Source of the DNA: UBA7985 sp038141425
GTDB lineage: Bacteria; Pseudomonadota; Alphaproteobacteria; UBA7985
Reading direction: 5' to 3'
Assembly: GCA_038141425.1 (NCBI GenBank)
Contig: JAYQIC010000011.1
Location: 248,001-312,000, forward strand
DNA length: 64,000 nucleotides
Both the position numbers and the translations under genes were made by a program. Below the pieces are notes generated by a model. The model was not told the DNA's origin. It did not search any database and saw nothing but the letters and a program-made list of their open reading frames with translations. Below, piece by piece: positions 29,547 through 39,175 of this stretch. Within the stretch, counting starts at the first letter, position 1. Each line of letters starts with the position of its first letter.

Positions 29547-32249
29547 ATGACAAGCCTTGCCGACATGAACCCACCCAGCCTGCCGGACTTCGGCGACGGC
29601 AATCCTTTCGCCGACGACCGCGACGGGCTGGTGCAGCAGATCCGGGAGCAGCGGACCGCCGTCCTCGCCCAGTTGCACGAAAGCCTGCTCGCCGGGGACG
29701 ACAACGGCTGGACGGCGGCGCAGCGCCTCGCGCACTGGACCGACGTGGTGATCGTGCGGGTGTTCGAGCACATTCAGGACGCGCTGCCCGACAGCCGCCG
29801 CACGCCCATGAGCCTGATCGGGCTGGGCGGCTACGGCCGGGGGCAGCTCGCCCCCTTTTCCGATATCGACCTGCTGTTTCTGACCCAGAACCCGATCAGC
29901 GACCCGTCGGCCGAGGCGGTCGAGGCCCTGCTCTACGTGCTCTGGGATTCGGGCTTCAAAGTCGGGCAGGCCGTCCGGTCCATGCGCCAGTGTGTGACCG
30001 AGGCTAACGACGATGTGCGCACCCTCACGGCGATGATCGAAAACCGCATGATTTGCGGTGATGTGGCACTGGCCCGCCGTCTGGACGCCAAAATCAGCTC
30101 CATGGTGAAGGGCGGGCGCAGCCGGAAGTTCACGGATGACAAAATCGAGGAACGCCGCCAGCGCTACCTCCAGCCCGGCAACAGCCGCTATGCGCTGGAG
30201 CCCCACGTCAAAGAAGGGATCGGCGGCCTGCGCGACCTGCACACCCTTTACTGGATTACCCGCGCCCGCTTCGACGATACCGGGTCGGAGGCGCTGCACC
30301 GCAATGGTCTGCTGACGGCGGCGCAGGCCGAGCATATGCGGACGGCGGAGACCTTCTTCTGGACCGTGCGCTTCCACCTGCACCTGAACACCGGGCGCGG
30401 TGAGGACCGGCTGACCTTCGACCTGCAGCTCGATATCGCCAAGGCGCTGGGCTACGCCCGGCGGGGCGGGCGGCAGGGGGTCGAGCGCTTCATGACCCGC
30501 TACTACAAAATGACCCGCGACGTCGGCGCTCTCTCGTACTTCGTACTCGCCAGCGTGCTTGACGATGTGCAGGCGGAAAGCAGCCTGAGCCTGCCCGCCT
30601 TCTTGATACCGCGCAGCGAGATCGAGGGCTTTCACGTTCAGAACAATCGTCTGCGCGCCCGCAACGCCCGGCATTTCGAAGAGCACCCCATCGACCTGAT
30701 CCGTATCTTCAAGGTCGCCCACGATGAGGGCATGGAGATCCACCCCAAGAGCCTGCGCGGTATCATGCAGAAGGCGCGGCTGGTCTCGGTCCACCACCTG
30801 CAGGACGACCTCGAGGCCAACGCGATCTTTCTCGATATCCTGTGCCACAGCCGCAACCCGCTGGAGCTGCTGCGGTTGATGAACGATACCTCGGTGCTCG
30901 GCTATCTGCTGCCGGAGTTCCGGGCCGTGGTCGGGATGATGCAGTTCAACCGCTACCACCACTACACGGTCGACGAGCACACGCTGCGCGCGGTCGGGAT
31001 CATGCACCGGATCGCCAACGATGAGGGCGACGAGGGCATGGGCCGCGCGACGGCGGTGTTCGGGGAGCTCATCCAGATCCGGGCGCTTTTCGTTGCCATG
31101 CTGCTGCACGACCTGATGAAGGGGCGCGACGAGCCACATGAAATTTTGGGCGCGGAAATGGCGCGCACCATGGCTCCGCGCATGGGCCTGAGCGAGAGCG
31201 AGACGGCCTTCGTGTCGTGGCTGATCCGGGAGCACCTGACCATGTCGTCCGTGGCCTTCCAGCGCGACCTCGACGACCCCGCTGAAGTGCGCGAATTCGC
31301 AGAACGTGTCGGGTCGCTGGAGCGCTTGCAGGCGCTGTTCGTGCTCACGGTCGCCGATATCCGTGCCGTCGGACCGGACGTGTGGAACGGCTGGAAGGCG
31401 TCCTTGCTCGGTCAGCTGTTCGTCGGTGCCGCCGACGTGCTGACGCTGGGCAACGACAGCGCATCTGCGCGCGAACACGATCGGTCGCGGGAGAGCAAGG
31501 AGGCGGTCGAGCAGGCTGTGCCCGCGGACCACCGCGCGGCCTTCGATCTGATGCTTTCGGTCGCGCCGCGACCCTACTGGCTGGCCTACGAGCCTGACAC
31601 CATCCTCTGCCATCTGGCGCTCATCGCGGCGACCGAGGCTGAAGGCAGCAAGATCGGCGTTTCCTTCCGCCAGCATGAAGACGAGGGCTGGACCGAGGTC
31701 TTCGTCTACGTCCTCGACCACGCCGGCATGTTCGCCGGGATCGCCGGTTCAGTGGGCGTCTGCGGGCACGACATCGACGGCGCCAAGGCGCATACGCTGG
31801 GCAATTCCATGGTGCTCGACACCTTCGCGGTCTCGACCTCCAACGGCGAAGCGCTCGATGCCGGCCAGTGCAAGCGTCTGCACGAGACCATCGAGCGTGT
31901 CGTCACCGGGCAGATGCCGCTGGGCCCGGAGATCGAAAAGCGCCTCAAGCGCCGTTCCCAGCGCCTGCAGGTGCTCGACCCTGACCACGCCATCGTCGTC
32001 AACAACAAGGCGTCAGAGAACTTCACCCTGCTCGAAGTCAGCGGCCCGAACCGCCCCGGCGAGCTGTACCGCATCACCCGGGCGCTGGGCGCTGACGGGC
32101 TGGCGATCCACAGCGCCAAAATCAGCTCCTACGGTCAGCGCTACGTCGATGTGTTCTATCTGCTCGACGGGCTGGGCGGGAAGGTCGAGAGCGAAGACCG
32201 GGTCAAGCGCGTCAAAGACCGGGTGATGGAAAGCCTCAGCCGTGGCTGA
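29547..32249 (+). CDS. glnD: PII uridylyltransferase / uridylyl-removing enzyme
   Basis: Nitrogen-status sensor that uridylylates PII proteins when glutamine is low. The nucleotidyltransferase motif GLGGYGRGQLAPFSDIDLL is at residues 92-110. The HD hydrolase domain (YHHYTVDEHTLRAV, LLHDLMKGRDEPHE) is in the middle, and two C-terminal ACT domains (VFVYVLDHAGMFAGIAGSV; LLEVSGPNRPGELYRIT) bind glutamine. 900 residues, full length and frame-intact. The last codons overlap the murJ start by 8 bp. The order mutS-glnD-murJ is common in Rhodospirillales. Confidence 0.97.
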   Translation: MTSLADMNPPSLPDFGDGNPFADDRDGLVQQIREQRTAVLAQLHESLLAGDDNGWTAAQRLAHWTDVVIVRVFEHIQDALPDSRRTPMSLIGLGGYGRGQLAPFSDIDLLFLTQNPISDPSAEAVEALLYVLWDSGFKVGQAVRSMRQCVTEANDDVRTLTAMIENRMICGDVALARRLDAKISSMVKGGRSRKFTDDKIEERRQRYLQPGNSRYALEPHVKEGIGGLRDLHTLYWITRARFDDTGSEALHRNGLLTAAQAEHMRTAETFFWTVRFHLHLNTGRGEDRLTFDLQLDIAKALGYARRGGRQGVERFMTRYYKMTRDVGALSYFVLASVLDDVQAESSLSLPAFLIPRSEIEGFHVQNNRLRARNARHFEEHPIDLIRIFKVAHDEGMEIHPKSLRGIMQKARLVSVHHLQDDLEANAIFLDILCHSRNPLELLRLMNDTSVLGYLLPEFRAVVGMMQFNRYHHYTVDEHTLRAVGIMHRIANDEGDEGMGRATAVFGELIQIRALFVAMLLHDLMKGRDEPHEILGAEMARTMAPRMGLSESETAFVSWLIREHLTMSSVAFQRDLDDPAEVREFAERVGSLERLQALFVLTVADIRAVGPDVWNGWKASLLGQLFVGAADVLTLGNDSASAREHDRSRESKEAVEQAVPADHRAAFDLMLSVAPRPYWLAYEPDTILCHLALIAATEAEGSKIGVSFRQHEDEGWTEVFVYVLDHAGMFAGIAGSVGVCGHDIDGAKAHTLGNSMVLDTFAVSTSNGEALDAGQCKRLHETIERVVTGQMPLGPEIEKRLKRRSQRLQVLDPDHAIVVNNKASENFTLLEVSGPNRPGELYRITRALGADGLAIHSAKISSYGQRYVDVFYLLDGLGGKVESEDRVKRVKDRVMESLSRG

Positions 32250-33876
32250 GCCGGAACATCGAGGCGAGACCGGCAACGACAAGGGCCGCGATCATGGTGG
32301 TGACGGCGGCGATGGCGGCGGCCTCGCCCGTTCGGTGGGAACGGTTGGTGGTCTGACCCTGATCAGCCGTCTGTTCGGCTACGTGCGCGATATCTTCATG
32401 GCGGTGTTTATCGGCGCCGGGCCGGTCGGGGATGCTTTCACCTTTGCGCTGACCCTGCCCAACTCCTTCCGCCAGATCTTCGCCGAAGGTGCCTTCAACG
32501 CTGCCTTCGTGCCGACTTACACCGAGCTGCAGACCAAGGAAGGCAAGGCCGCCGCGGCCCGTTTTGCCGGGCAGGTCATGACCCTGCTGCTGGTAATCCT
32601 GCTGCCGCTCAGTGGCCTGATCCTGTGGCAGATGCCGACGGTAATCGGCTTTCTCTCTCAGGGCTATGATCCGGCTGGCCAGCGCTTCGCCCTCGCCGTG
32701 TTGTTCAGCCGGCTAATGTTCGGCTACCTGACGCTGATCAGCCTGATGGCGCTGTGCACCGCAATCCTGAATGCCAACGGCCGCTTTGCGCCCGGGCCGG
32801 GGGTTCAGATCGGCTACAACGTTATCCTGATTGCCGCACTGGTGCTCGCCGTGCCGGTGGTTGGCTACCCGGCGCACGTACTCAGCGTCGGGGTTCTGGG
32901 TGCCGGGGTGTTCCAGTTTGGGCTGACCTGGCTGCTGGCGAGCCTGCTGGTCGGCATTACGGTGGTCCCGCGCCTGCCGCGACTGGACCGGCGGTTGCGC
33001 GGGATGATGTTGCTCATGGGGCCGGGGGTGGCGTCGGCGGCGGGGCTGCAGATTTCCTCCCTGCTCAACCGGGCGCTGGCCTCTGACATCGTCGGGGCGC
33101 AGAGCCAGCTGTATTTCGCCGAGCGGCTCTATTTCCTGCCGCTGGCGCTGATCGGCATCGCCTTCGGGGTGGTGATTCTGCCGACCCTGTCGCGCGCGCT
33201 GGCCCGGGGCGACGATGCGGGTGCGGGGCGGACCATCCACCACGGTCTGGCGCTCGCCGGATTCGTTGCGATCCCGGCATCGGTGGCCTTGCTGGTCATG
33301 CCGCGTGAGATTATCGCCACTTTGTTCCAGTACGGTCGCTTTGACGCACAGGCGTCTGCGGAGGCCGGCTGGATCCTGATGGCGCTGTCGATCGGGCTGC
33401 TGCCCGTCATTCTGCAGCGGGTGCTCTACCCCGTTTTCTTCGCCCGAAAAGATACGCTGACCCCCATGCTGATGACCCTAGGCGGGGTCGGGGTGCAGGT
33501 GGCTTTGGCCGTGACCCTGTTCCCCGTGATCGGCGTGTTCGGGCTGGGTCTGTCGATCGCCATTGCCGCGTGGCTGCAGGCCTTCGTGGCGGCGTGGCTG
33601 ACGGGGGCACGGGGGTTCTGGCGGCCTGATGCGGCGCTGATGGCGCAGCTGGCCCGGGTCTGTATCGCTGCCGCAGTCATGGGCGCAGGGCTGTGGCTGC
33701 TGCGCGGGCTGAGCGCGGAAATCTTCGTCTCTGGCGCGGCCTGGCAGCGGGTGCCGACCATGGCCGGTTTGGTGCTTGCCGGGCTCGTCGCCTATATATT
33801 GATGAGCATTGTTATGAACGCAGTGCCGCCTTCTGCGATAGCTGCCTTGCGGCGGCTGGGCAGGCGCTCGGGTTGA
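32242..33876 (+). CDS. murJ: Lipid II flippase MurJ
   Basis: Inner-membrane flippase moving lipid II outward for peptidoglycan synthesis. 544 residues with about fourteen hydrophobic helices. MOP-superfamily MurJ signatures are seen: LISRLFGYVRDIFMA near the start, LPNSFRQIFAEGAFNAAFVP (the conserved Arg-containing loop), and the second-half loop LFQYGRFD. The start is GTG at 32242, inside the end of glnD, so translation is coupled. An extra hydrophilic N-terminal stretch of about 30 residues (Gly/Asp-rich) precedes the first helix. Confidence 0.96.
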   Translation: MAEPEHRGETGNDKGRDHGGDGGDGGGLARSVGTVGGLTLISRLFGYVRDIFMAVFIGAGPVGDAFTFALTLPNSFRQIFAEGAFNAAFVPTYTELQTKEGKAAAARFAGQVMTLLLVILLPLSGLILWQMPTVIGFLSQGYDPAGQRFALAVLFSRLMFGYLTLISLMALCTAILNANGRFAPGPGVQIGYNVILIAALVLAVPVVGYPAHVLSVGVLGAGVFQFGLTWLLASLLVGITVVPRLPRLDRRLRGMMLLMGPGVASAAGLQISSLLNRALASDIVGAQSQLYFAERLYFLPLALIGIAFGVVILPTLSRALARGDDAGAGRTIHHGLALAGFVAIPASVALLVMPREIIATLFQYGRFDAQASAEAGWILMALSIGLLPVILQRVLYPVFFARKDTLTPMLMTLGGVGVQVALAVTLFPVIGVFGLGLSIAIAAWLQAFVAAWLTGARGFWRPDAALMAQLARVCIAAAVMGAGLWLLRGLSAEIFVSGAAWQRVPTMAGLVLAGLVAYILMSIVMNAVPPSAIAALRRLGRRSG

Positions 33877-33945
33877 CCCGGCGAGTTTAAGAGCGCCATA
33901 GGGACACCAGATTTTCAGGCCGCCTCAAATTCAGGGAGCAGCGCC

Positions 33946-34995
33946 ATGACCGAGTCCGGTTCGACCAAAGCGCGGATTTTCTCCGGGGTTCAGCCCACCG
34001 GCGGGCTGCACCTTGGCAACTACCTCGGCGCCGTTCGTAACTTTGCCGACCTGCAGGACGACTACGAGTGCGTCTACTGCGTCGTCGATCTGCACGCGAT
34101 CACCACGTGGCAGGATCCGACCAAGCTGGCCGACCAGACCCGTGAGATCACTGCGGCTTTCCTCGCTGCCGGGATCGACCCGAAAAATGCGATCATCTTC
34201 AACCAGTCGCAGGTCCGCGCCCACGCCGAACTCGCCTGGGTCTTCAACTGTGTCGCCCGCGTCGGCTGGCTCAACCGCATGACCCAGTTCAAGGACAAGG
34301 CCGGTAAGAACCGCGAAGCCGCGTCCGTTGGCCTCTACGGCTATCCGGTGCTGCAGGCCGCAGACATTCTGGTCTACCTCGCCACCCACGTGCCCGTGGG
34401 CGAGGATCAGAAGCAGCATCTGGAGCTGACCCGCGATATCGCCGGTAAGTTCAACAACGACTTCGGCGTCGATTTCTTCCCGATGATCGAGCCGCTGATC
34501 CTCGGGGCCGAGGCGCGCATCATGTCGCTGCGCGATGGTGCGAAGAAGATGTCCAAGTCCGACCCCTCGGACATGAGCCGCATCAACATGACCGACGATG
34601 CCGACGCCATCGCCAACAAGATCCGCCGCGCCAAGACCGACCCGGCAGCCCTGCCCGGGGTCGAGGTTCTGGGCGAAGACGGCACCATCACCGAGGCCTT
34701 CGTCAAGGAGCGCCCGGAAGCCACCAACCTGATCGCCATCTACGCAGCGCTGGGTCGGGAAGACCTGCGCAGCGTGCTCGCCGACGTGGCCGGCAAGTCG
34801 TTCAGCGACTTCAAGGCCATGCTGACCGAGCGTGCGGTCGACCAGCTCGCCCCTATCGGTGCTGAGATGCAGCGCCTGCTCGATGACCCGGCTTACGTCG
34901 ATGGCGTCCTGCGCGACGGCGCAGCCCGCGCGCGTGCGATCGCCGATCCGGTGGTCGAGCAGGTCTACGACATCGTCGGCATGCTCCGCGCCTGA
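33946..34995 (+). CDS. trpS: Tryptophanyl-tRNA synthetase
   Basis: Charges tRNA-Trp; 349 residues. The class-I HIGH motif is present as PTGGLHLGNYLGA and the KMSKS loop as KMSKS at residues 201-205. The intermediate VPVGEDQKQHLELTRDIA motif for Trp recognition is intact. A GGGAG ribosome site precedes ATG 33946. It lies 69 bp after murJ on the same strand, probably in the same transcription unit. Confidence 0.97.
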   Translation: MTESGSTKARIFSGVQPTGGLHLGNYLGAVRNFADLQDDYECVYCVVDLHAITTWQDPTKLADQTREITAAFLAAGIDPKNAIIFNQSQVRAHAELAWVFNCVARVGWLNRMTQFKDKAGKNREAASVGLYGYPVLQAADILVYLATHVPVGEDQKQHLELTRDIAGKFNNDFGVDFFPMIEPLILGAEARIMSLRDGAKKMSKSDPSDMSRINMTDDADAIANKIRRAKTDPAALPGVEVLGEDGTITEAFVKERPEATNLIAIYAALGREDLRSVLADVAGKSFSDFKAMLTERAVDQLAPIGAEMQRLLDDPAYVDGVLRDGAARARAIADPVVEQVYDIVGMLRA

Positions 34996-35051
34996 GCCGA
35001 ACAGAAACAGGATACTGAAGCCATGAAGCAAAGGGAGGACGCATCGAAGCA

Positions 35052-35978
35052 ATGAGTATGTACCTTCCGATTGCGGAGATGGCGACAAACCCCTTTGTCA
35101 TTGTGTTCTTCGGGGCGCTGGTCGGCGCCATGAGCGGCATGTTCGGTGTCGGTGGCGGTTTCCTGATGGCCCCGATCCTGTTCTTCCTCGGCATTCCACC
35201 CTCTGTCGCGGTCTCGACCGAGGCGACCCAGATTTGTGCTGCCTCTGTTTCCGGCTCGCTGGCGCACTTCCGGCGCGGCAACCTCGACGTCAAGATGGGC
35301 ATTCTGCTGACCGGTGGCGGCCTGCTCGGCTCGACTGTCGGCGTTTTCGTGTTCCGCTGGCTGGTCGCCATGGGGTCGGTCGATCTGGTCATTCAGATTT
35401 TTTACGTGCTGTTCCTCGGCGGTGTCGGCGGGATGATGCTGGTGGAGAGCCTGCAGGCGATCCTGCGTCGCCGGGCGGGGAAGGCGGTCAGCCTGCGCCG
35501 ACGTCACGGCTTCATGCACGGTCTGCCCTTCCGCACCAAGTTCCCGCGCTCCAAGCTCTATATCTCCGCGCTGCTGCCGATCACCGTCGGCGTCGGTGTG
35601 GGTTTCCTGAGTGCGATCATGGGGGTCGGCGGCGGCTTCATCATGGTTCCGGCGATGATCTACTTGCTGGGCATGCCGACGCTGGTCGTGGTTGGTACGT
35701 CGCTGTTCACCATTATCTTCGTCACCGCGAACAACACCCTCCAGCACGCCTGGTTCAACGGCACGGTCGATCTGGTGCTGGCGGGGTTGCTGCTGCTGGG
35801 CGGCGTCATTGGCGCGCAGATCGGAGTGCGCCTGTCCGGGCGGTTTAACGCCGAGCAATTGCGGGTGCTGCTCGCGATGATCGTGCTCGCGGTCTGCTTC
35901 AAGATCCTGATGGACCTGCTTGTCGGTGGCCCGGCGGTTCAGTTCTCCTTCGGACAGGGGGTTGGCGGCCATGCCTGA
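35052..35978 (+). CDS. TauE/SafE-family sulfite or organosulfonate exporter
   Basis: 308 residues with about eight hydrophobic helices in two repeats. Each repeat starts with the glycine-rich signature of the family: GAMSGMFGVGGGFLMAPIL (about residues 26-44) and GFLSAIMGVGGGFIMVPAM in the second half. Putative anion export across the inner membrane; sulfite, sulfonate or another small anion cannot be told apart. GGAGG precedes the start. Its stop overlaps the next ATG (ATGCCTGA), and this TauE-TIGR02186 pairing recurs in alphaproteobacteria, so the two probably work together. Confidence 0.9.
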   Translation: MSMYLPIAEMATNPFVIVFFGALVGAMSGMFGVGGGFLMAPILFFLGIPPSVAVSTEATQICAASVSGSLAHFRRGNLDVKMGILLTGGGLLGSTVGVFVFRWLVAMGSVDLVIQIFYVLFLGGVGGMMLVESLQAILRRRAGKAVSLRRRHGFMHGLPFRTKFPRSKLYISALLPITVGVGVGFLSAIMGVGGGFIMVPAMIYLLGMPTLVVVGTSLFTIIFVTANNTLQHAWFNGTVDLVLAGLLLLGGVIGAQIGVRLSGRFNAEQLRVLLAMIVLAVCFKILMDLLVGGPAVQFSFGQGVGGHA

Positions 35979-36705
35979 TCGCCGCGCCCGTCGCTTTGAA
36001 TGGCCGCGCCGCCTGCTGGCGTTCAGCCCGTTCCCGCTGGCTCTGCTGACCTTGTTGATTCTGCTGGCGCTTGCCGCTGCGCCGCGGGCGCAGGGCCCGG
36101 ACGTTGCAGCGGTCGAGAGCCAGGTCACCGTCGGCCTGTTCAGCGGCAAGGTCATTATCCGGGTGTTCGGCTCGACAGCCTCCCCCGACGTCCCGGTCCG
36201 GCTAGAGCTGATCGGCCCGCCGCGCGAGGTGGTTTTCACCCAGAGCGTCCGACGCTTCGGCGTCAAGGTTAACGAGCCGATCGACGCGGCGCCGCAAACC
36301 ATCCCGGCGATCCGGGCCGAGCTGTCTTCGACCGAACGGCCCCCACGCCCTGCCGAAGGCGCGCTCGAAGAGGCGATGATCCGTGAAGGCGTGCTGCTGC
36401 TGCTGCCCGGCGCCATCAAGCTGGAGCCGACGGGGCTGTTCTTTGCCGAAATTCCGCTGCCGGCCAGTGCACCGCCCGGGAGCTACAGCATCTTGATTTT
36501 CCATGATCAGAACGGTGCCGAGGGAGAGGCCGCTGCCGAGCCCGTGGTCCTCGCCGCTGAGACCTTCCAGATCCGCCAGCGCGGCTTTGTCGCCCTCGTT
36601 TCACGCGGCGCCAAAGATTATGCTTTTCTATATGGTCTGCTATGCGTATTAGTAGCAATATCGGCTGGCTGGTTCACTGAGCGGGTATTCCGCAACCGGC
36701 GCTAA
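35971..36705 (+). CDS. TIGR02186-family membrane-anchored protein
   Basis: 244 residues from ATG 35971. An N-terminal hydrophobic segment (FPLALLTLLILLALAAAPRA) acts as signal or anchor. The periplasmic beta-rich part reads VESQVTVGLFSGKVIIRVFG and later PTGLFFAEIPLPASAPPGSY. A C-terminal helix (FLYGLLCVLVAISAGWF) and a basic tail end the chain. This matches the family found next to TauE/SafE exporters, of unknown function, possibly an accessory subunit. Start coupling to the TauE stop supports a shared complex. Confidence 0.85.
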   Translation: MPDRRARRFEWPRRLLAFSPFPLALLTLLILLALAAAPRAQGPDVAAVESQVTVGLFSGKVIIRVFGSTASPDVPVRLELIGPPREVVFTQSVRRFGVKVNEPIDAAPQTIPAIRAELSSTERPPRPAEGALEEAMIREGVLLLLPGAIKLEPTGLFFAEIPLPASAPPGSYSILIFHDQNGAEGEAAAEPVVLAAETFQIRQRGFVALVSRGAKDYAFLYGLLCVLVAISAGWFTERVFRNRR

Positions 36706-36739
36706 GGCCAAAGTTCCGTAGACGACCCTGGGAGAATTC

Positions 36740-37258
36740 ATGACGGAGGCATCCGCCCCGACCACTGCTGTGAACGAGTTGCCGCTGCTGCTCGTGGTGA
36801 TCGATGACTCGGACGAGTCCTCGGTTGCGCTCGCCTATGCCTGCGCGCGGGCCCGCGCTACCAATGGCCGTGTCGCGCTGCTGCGGGTGATCGAGCCGGA
36901 CAGCTTCATGCACTGGGCCAGCCTGCGGGAAATGGCAGAGCAGGAAGCGATCGAGGAAGCCAACCACCTGCTGGCCCGCAACGCGGCCGACGTGGTGCGC
37001 CTGTCCGGGCGTGACCCGATCAATTTTGTGCGGCTGGGCAACCGGGCTGATGCGATTCTGGAGCTGATTCAGGAGCGTCAGGATATCGTGGTCTTCATTC
37101 TGGCGGCCGCCGTGGGCGATAACCCCGGCCCGCTGGTCAGCTCGCTGGCCCGCAATCTGATCAACCAGTCGCGGGTGCCGATTACCGTGGTGCCGGCGAC
37201 CATGACCGAGGCGGATATCCAGCGTCAGTTCACCCCGGTGGACGACGCCGAGGCCTGA
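36740..37258 (+). CDS. Universal stress protein (UspA family)
   Basis: 172 residues, single Usp domain. The first strand LPLLLVVIDDSDESSVAL and the RATNGRVALLRVIEPD segment are typical. The C-terminal nucleotide-binding loop is degenerate (SSLARNLINQSRVPITVVPA rather than G-2x-G-9x-G-S), so ATP binding is doubtful. The start follows a GGGAG site 35 bp after the TIGR02186 gene. Stress role inferred from family only. Confidence 0.85.
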   Translation: MTEASAPTTAVNELPLLLVVIDDSDESSVALAYACARARATNGRVALLRVIEPDSFMHWASLREMAEQEAIEEANHLLARNAADVVRLSGRDPINFVRLGNRADAILELIQERQDIVVFILAAAVGDNPGPLVSSLARNLINQSRVPITVVPATMTEADIQRQFTPVDDAEA

Positions 37259-37324
37259 TTGGCCCCCCTTCCCCCGCGCCAGAACGCCAGAACGGTAGAA
37301 CGGCAGGACGGCAGAAATGGTGGG

Positions 37325-37799
37325 TCAGAACAGGTAGAGCGCCGCCAGACCAAGGCAGGCGGCGACCCCGAGCGTCAGCACCGCCCGCAATGGTGGATAC
37401 CAGCTTGGAAAATCGCCCTCGCGCCCGCGCATCACGTCGAAAATCAGCAGGGCGACGAAGCCCAGCCCGAGCGCCACCAGCGCCAGCCCGAGATTATCAG
37501 GATTGACCAGCGACAGTCCCCAGACCATCCAGCCGTAGAGCGCTGGCAGCACCGAAACAGCGAACAGCCAGCTGCGCGCCGGGGCCTGCTGCAGCGCGGT
37601 GCCCCAGTGGATCGCGCCCATGAACGACAGGATCACCGCGCCGTAGGACAGCAGCAGGCGCGGGCCGTCGACCGTCAGCCCCAGCACCACCATGGGCTCG
37701 CCCAGCCCGGCGACAGCGCCCGCACCGTTGATGGTGGCGCTGAGCCCGAGGACGAAAGGGCAGCAACCCGGCAAGGCCGAGGATCCACGCCAGCCGCAT
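37325..37799 (-). CDS. DUF3429 membrane protein, one frameshift
   Basis: Five hydrophobic helices in about 158 residues. The N-terminus MRLAWILGLAGLLPF is in one frame and continues, after a 1-base shift near 37755, as VLGLSATINGAGAV, then YGAVILSFMGAIHWGTALQ, SVLPALYGWMVWGLSL and FDVMRGREGDFPSWYPPLR. The GAIHWG and PSWYPPLR segments are characteristic of DUF3429, of unknown function. It starts 3 bp after the phhB stop on the same strand, so the two are probably co-transcribed. Confidence 0.8.
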
Positions 37800-37801
37800 G
37801 C

Positions 37802-38149
37802 TCAGCCGCCTTGTCCTGCGCTGGAACCGCTGCCGACGATGGTCAGGCCCAGGCGGTCGGCCAGCGCGTCGATTTTCGCGATCAAACGCTGGTCGAGGTC
37901 CGACAGCCCGCCGGTGTCATGCGTAGTCAGGGTGATGTCCACGGTTTTGTAGACGTTGGCCCATTCCGGGTGGTGGTTAAGTTTTTCTGCCTCCAGCGCC
38001 ACGGCGGACATGAAGCCCCAGGCGTGGATGAAGTTGGCGCCGGTGAAGCGGCAGGTCAGGGCGTCCCGGCCTTCGACGGCGGTCCAGTGCGGGTGGCGTT
38101 GGCCCAATTCGGCCCTTTGTTCGTCTGTCAGGGGGGTGGCGTGCGGCAT
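37802..38149 (-). CDS. phhB: 4a-hydroxytetrahydrobiopterin dehydratase (pterin-4a-carbinolamine dehydratase)
   Basis: 115-residue enzyme that recycles the pterin cofactor after phenylalanine hydroxylation. The catalytic motif is complete: EKLNHHPEWANVYKTVDI followed by LTTHDTGGLSDLD (the paired His-His-Pro and His-Asp). Length is right for the family. No phenylalanine hydroxylase gene is in the window. The frame is intact, and it is followed after 2 bp by the DUF3429 gene. Confidence 0.9.
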   Translation of the reverse strand: MPHATPLTDEQRAELGQRHPHWTAVEGRDALTCRFTGANFIHAWGFMSAVALEAEKLNHHPEWANVYKTVDITLTTHDTGGLSDLDQRLIAKIDALADRLGLTIVGSGSSAGQGG

Positions 38150-38221
38150 TGTGGGTTCTCATCAGGTGGGCGAGGGGGTAGGAACCCCGCTCGACGTAGT
38201 TTTCCGGTTAAGCACAGAGTT

Positions 38222-39145
38222 ATGGCGCGACGCAAACGCGGCCAGCCCGTTCATGGCTGGGTGATCATCGACAAGTCCACAGGGTTGCAGTCCACCGAGA
38301 CCGCAAACCGTGTGCGGCGCCTGTTCGACGCGCAGAAGGCCGGGCACGGCGGTACGCGCGACCCGCTGGCGACCGGGGTGCTGGCCGTCGCGCTGGGGGA
38401 GGCAACCAAGACGGTGCCCTACGTCATGGATGGCCCCAAGACCTATCAGTTTACCGTCGCCTTCGGCGCGGCCACCGACTCCGATGATGTCGAGGGCGCC
38501 GTCATCGACACCAGCGACCATCGCCCGACCGAAGCTGACGTGCGTGCGGCCATGGACGGCTTTCTCGGCGACATCATGCAGGTGCCGCCGCGGGTTTCCG
38601 CGATCAAGGTCGACGGTGAGCGCGCCTACGACCTCGCCCGCGACGGCGAGGACTTCGAACTCGCCGCGCGTCCCATGACCGTGTATCGACTCGAACTGCT
38701 CGAATGCAGCCCCGAGGCGGCCCGTTTCGAAGTAGAGGCCACCAAGGGCTTCTATGTCCGGGCGCTGGCGCGGGATATTGCGCGCGCCTGCGGCACACTG
38801 GGCCACGTTACGAGCCTCCGACGGCTTGCAACCGGGCCATTCCGAGAATCACAGGCGGTTTCTCTGGAAAAACTCGAAGAAGTGGGGCAAGAGGGCGCCC
38901 TGATTGAGTTTCTGACGGATCCAATCCATGCGCTGGCCGGCATCCCGGCTGTGGAGCTGGAGCCGGCGGAAGCGGTTCGCATACGAAACGGCAACCCGGT
39001 CTCACTGGTGCGCCGGTCCCAAGTCGACAAGCTCGGAGATCTTGATCTCGACAGCGAGGTTGTTCTGACCGTGGAGGGCCAATTGCTGGCGCTGGCACGG
39101 TTCGAGGCGGGACAGTTGCAGCCCTTCCGTGTCTTCAATCTTTAA
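38222..39145 (+). CDS. truB: tRNA pseudouridine-55 synthase
   Basis: Forms pseudouridine 55 in the T-loop of tRNAs; 307 residues. The start VHGWVIIDKSTGLQSTETANRVRR and the catalytic segment GHGGTRDPLATGVL (Asp47) are present. The family almost always has GTLDPLA, so the Arg in GTRD is unusual and may be a base error (CTC to CGC). A C-terminal PUA-like domain with IRNGNPVSL follows. Start ATG 38222 is chosen because upstream in-frame sequence is antisense to phhB and the universal-stress spacer. It leads the truB-rpsO-pnp run. Confidence 0.95.
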   Translation: MARRKRGQPVHGWVIIDKSTGLQSTETANRVRRLFDAQKAGHGGTRDPLATGVLAVALGEATKTVPYVMDGPKTYQFTVAFGAATDSDDVEGAVIDTSDHRPTEADVRAAMDGFLGDIMQVPPRVSAIKVDGERAYDLARDGEDFELAARPMTVYRLELLECSPEAARFEVEATKGFYVRALARDIARACGTLGHVTSLRRLATGPFRESQAVSLEKLEEVGQEGALIEFLTDPIHALAGIPAVELEPAEAVRIRNGNPVSLVRRSQVDKLGDLDLDSEVVLTVEGQLLALARFEAGQLQPFRVFNL

Positions 39146-39175
39146 ACAAGATGCTGCCGATAAGGAAAATACTGA

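Noticed and set aside
29277..31721. 814-codon open frame antisense to mutS and glnD
   Set aside because: Crosses the boundary of two real genes on the other strand, with no recognisable protein motif.
37259..38221. In-frame upstream extension of truB
   Set aside because: Covers antisense of DUF3429 and phhB; homologous TruB sequence begins only at 38222.
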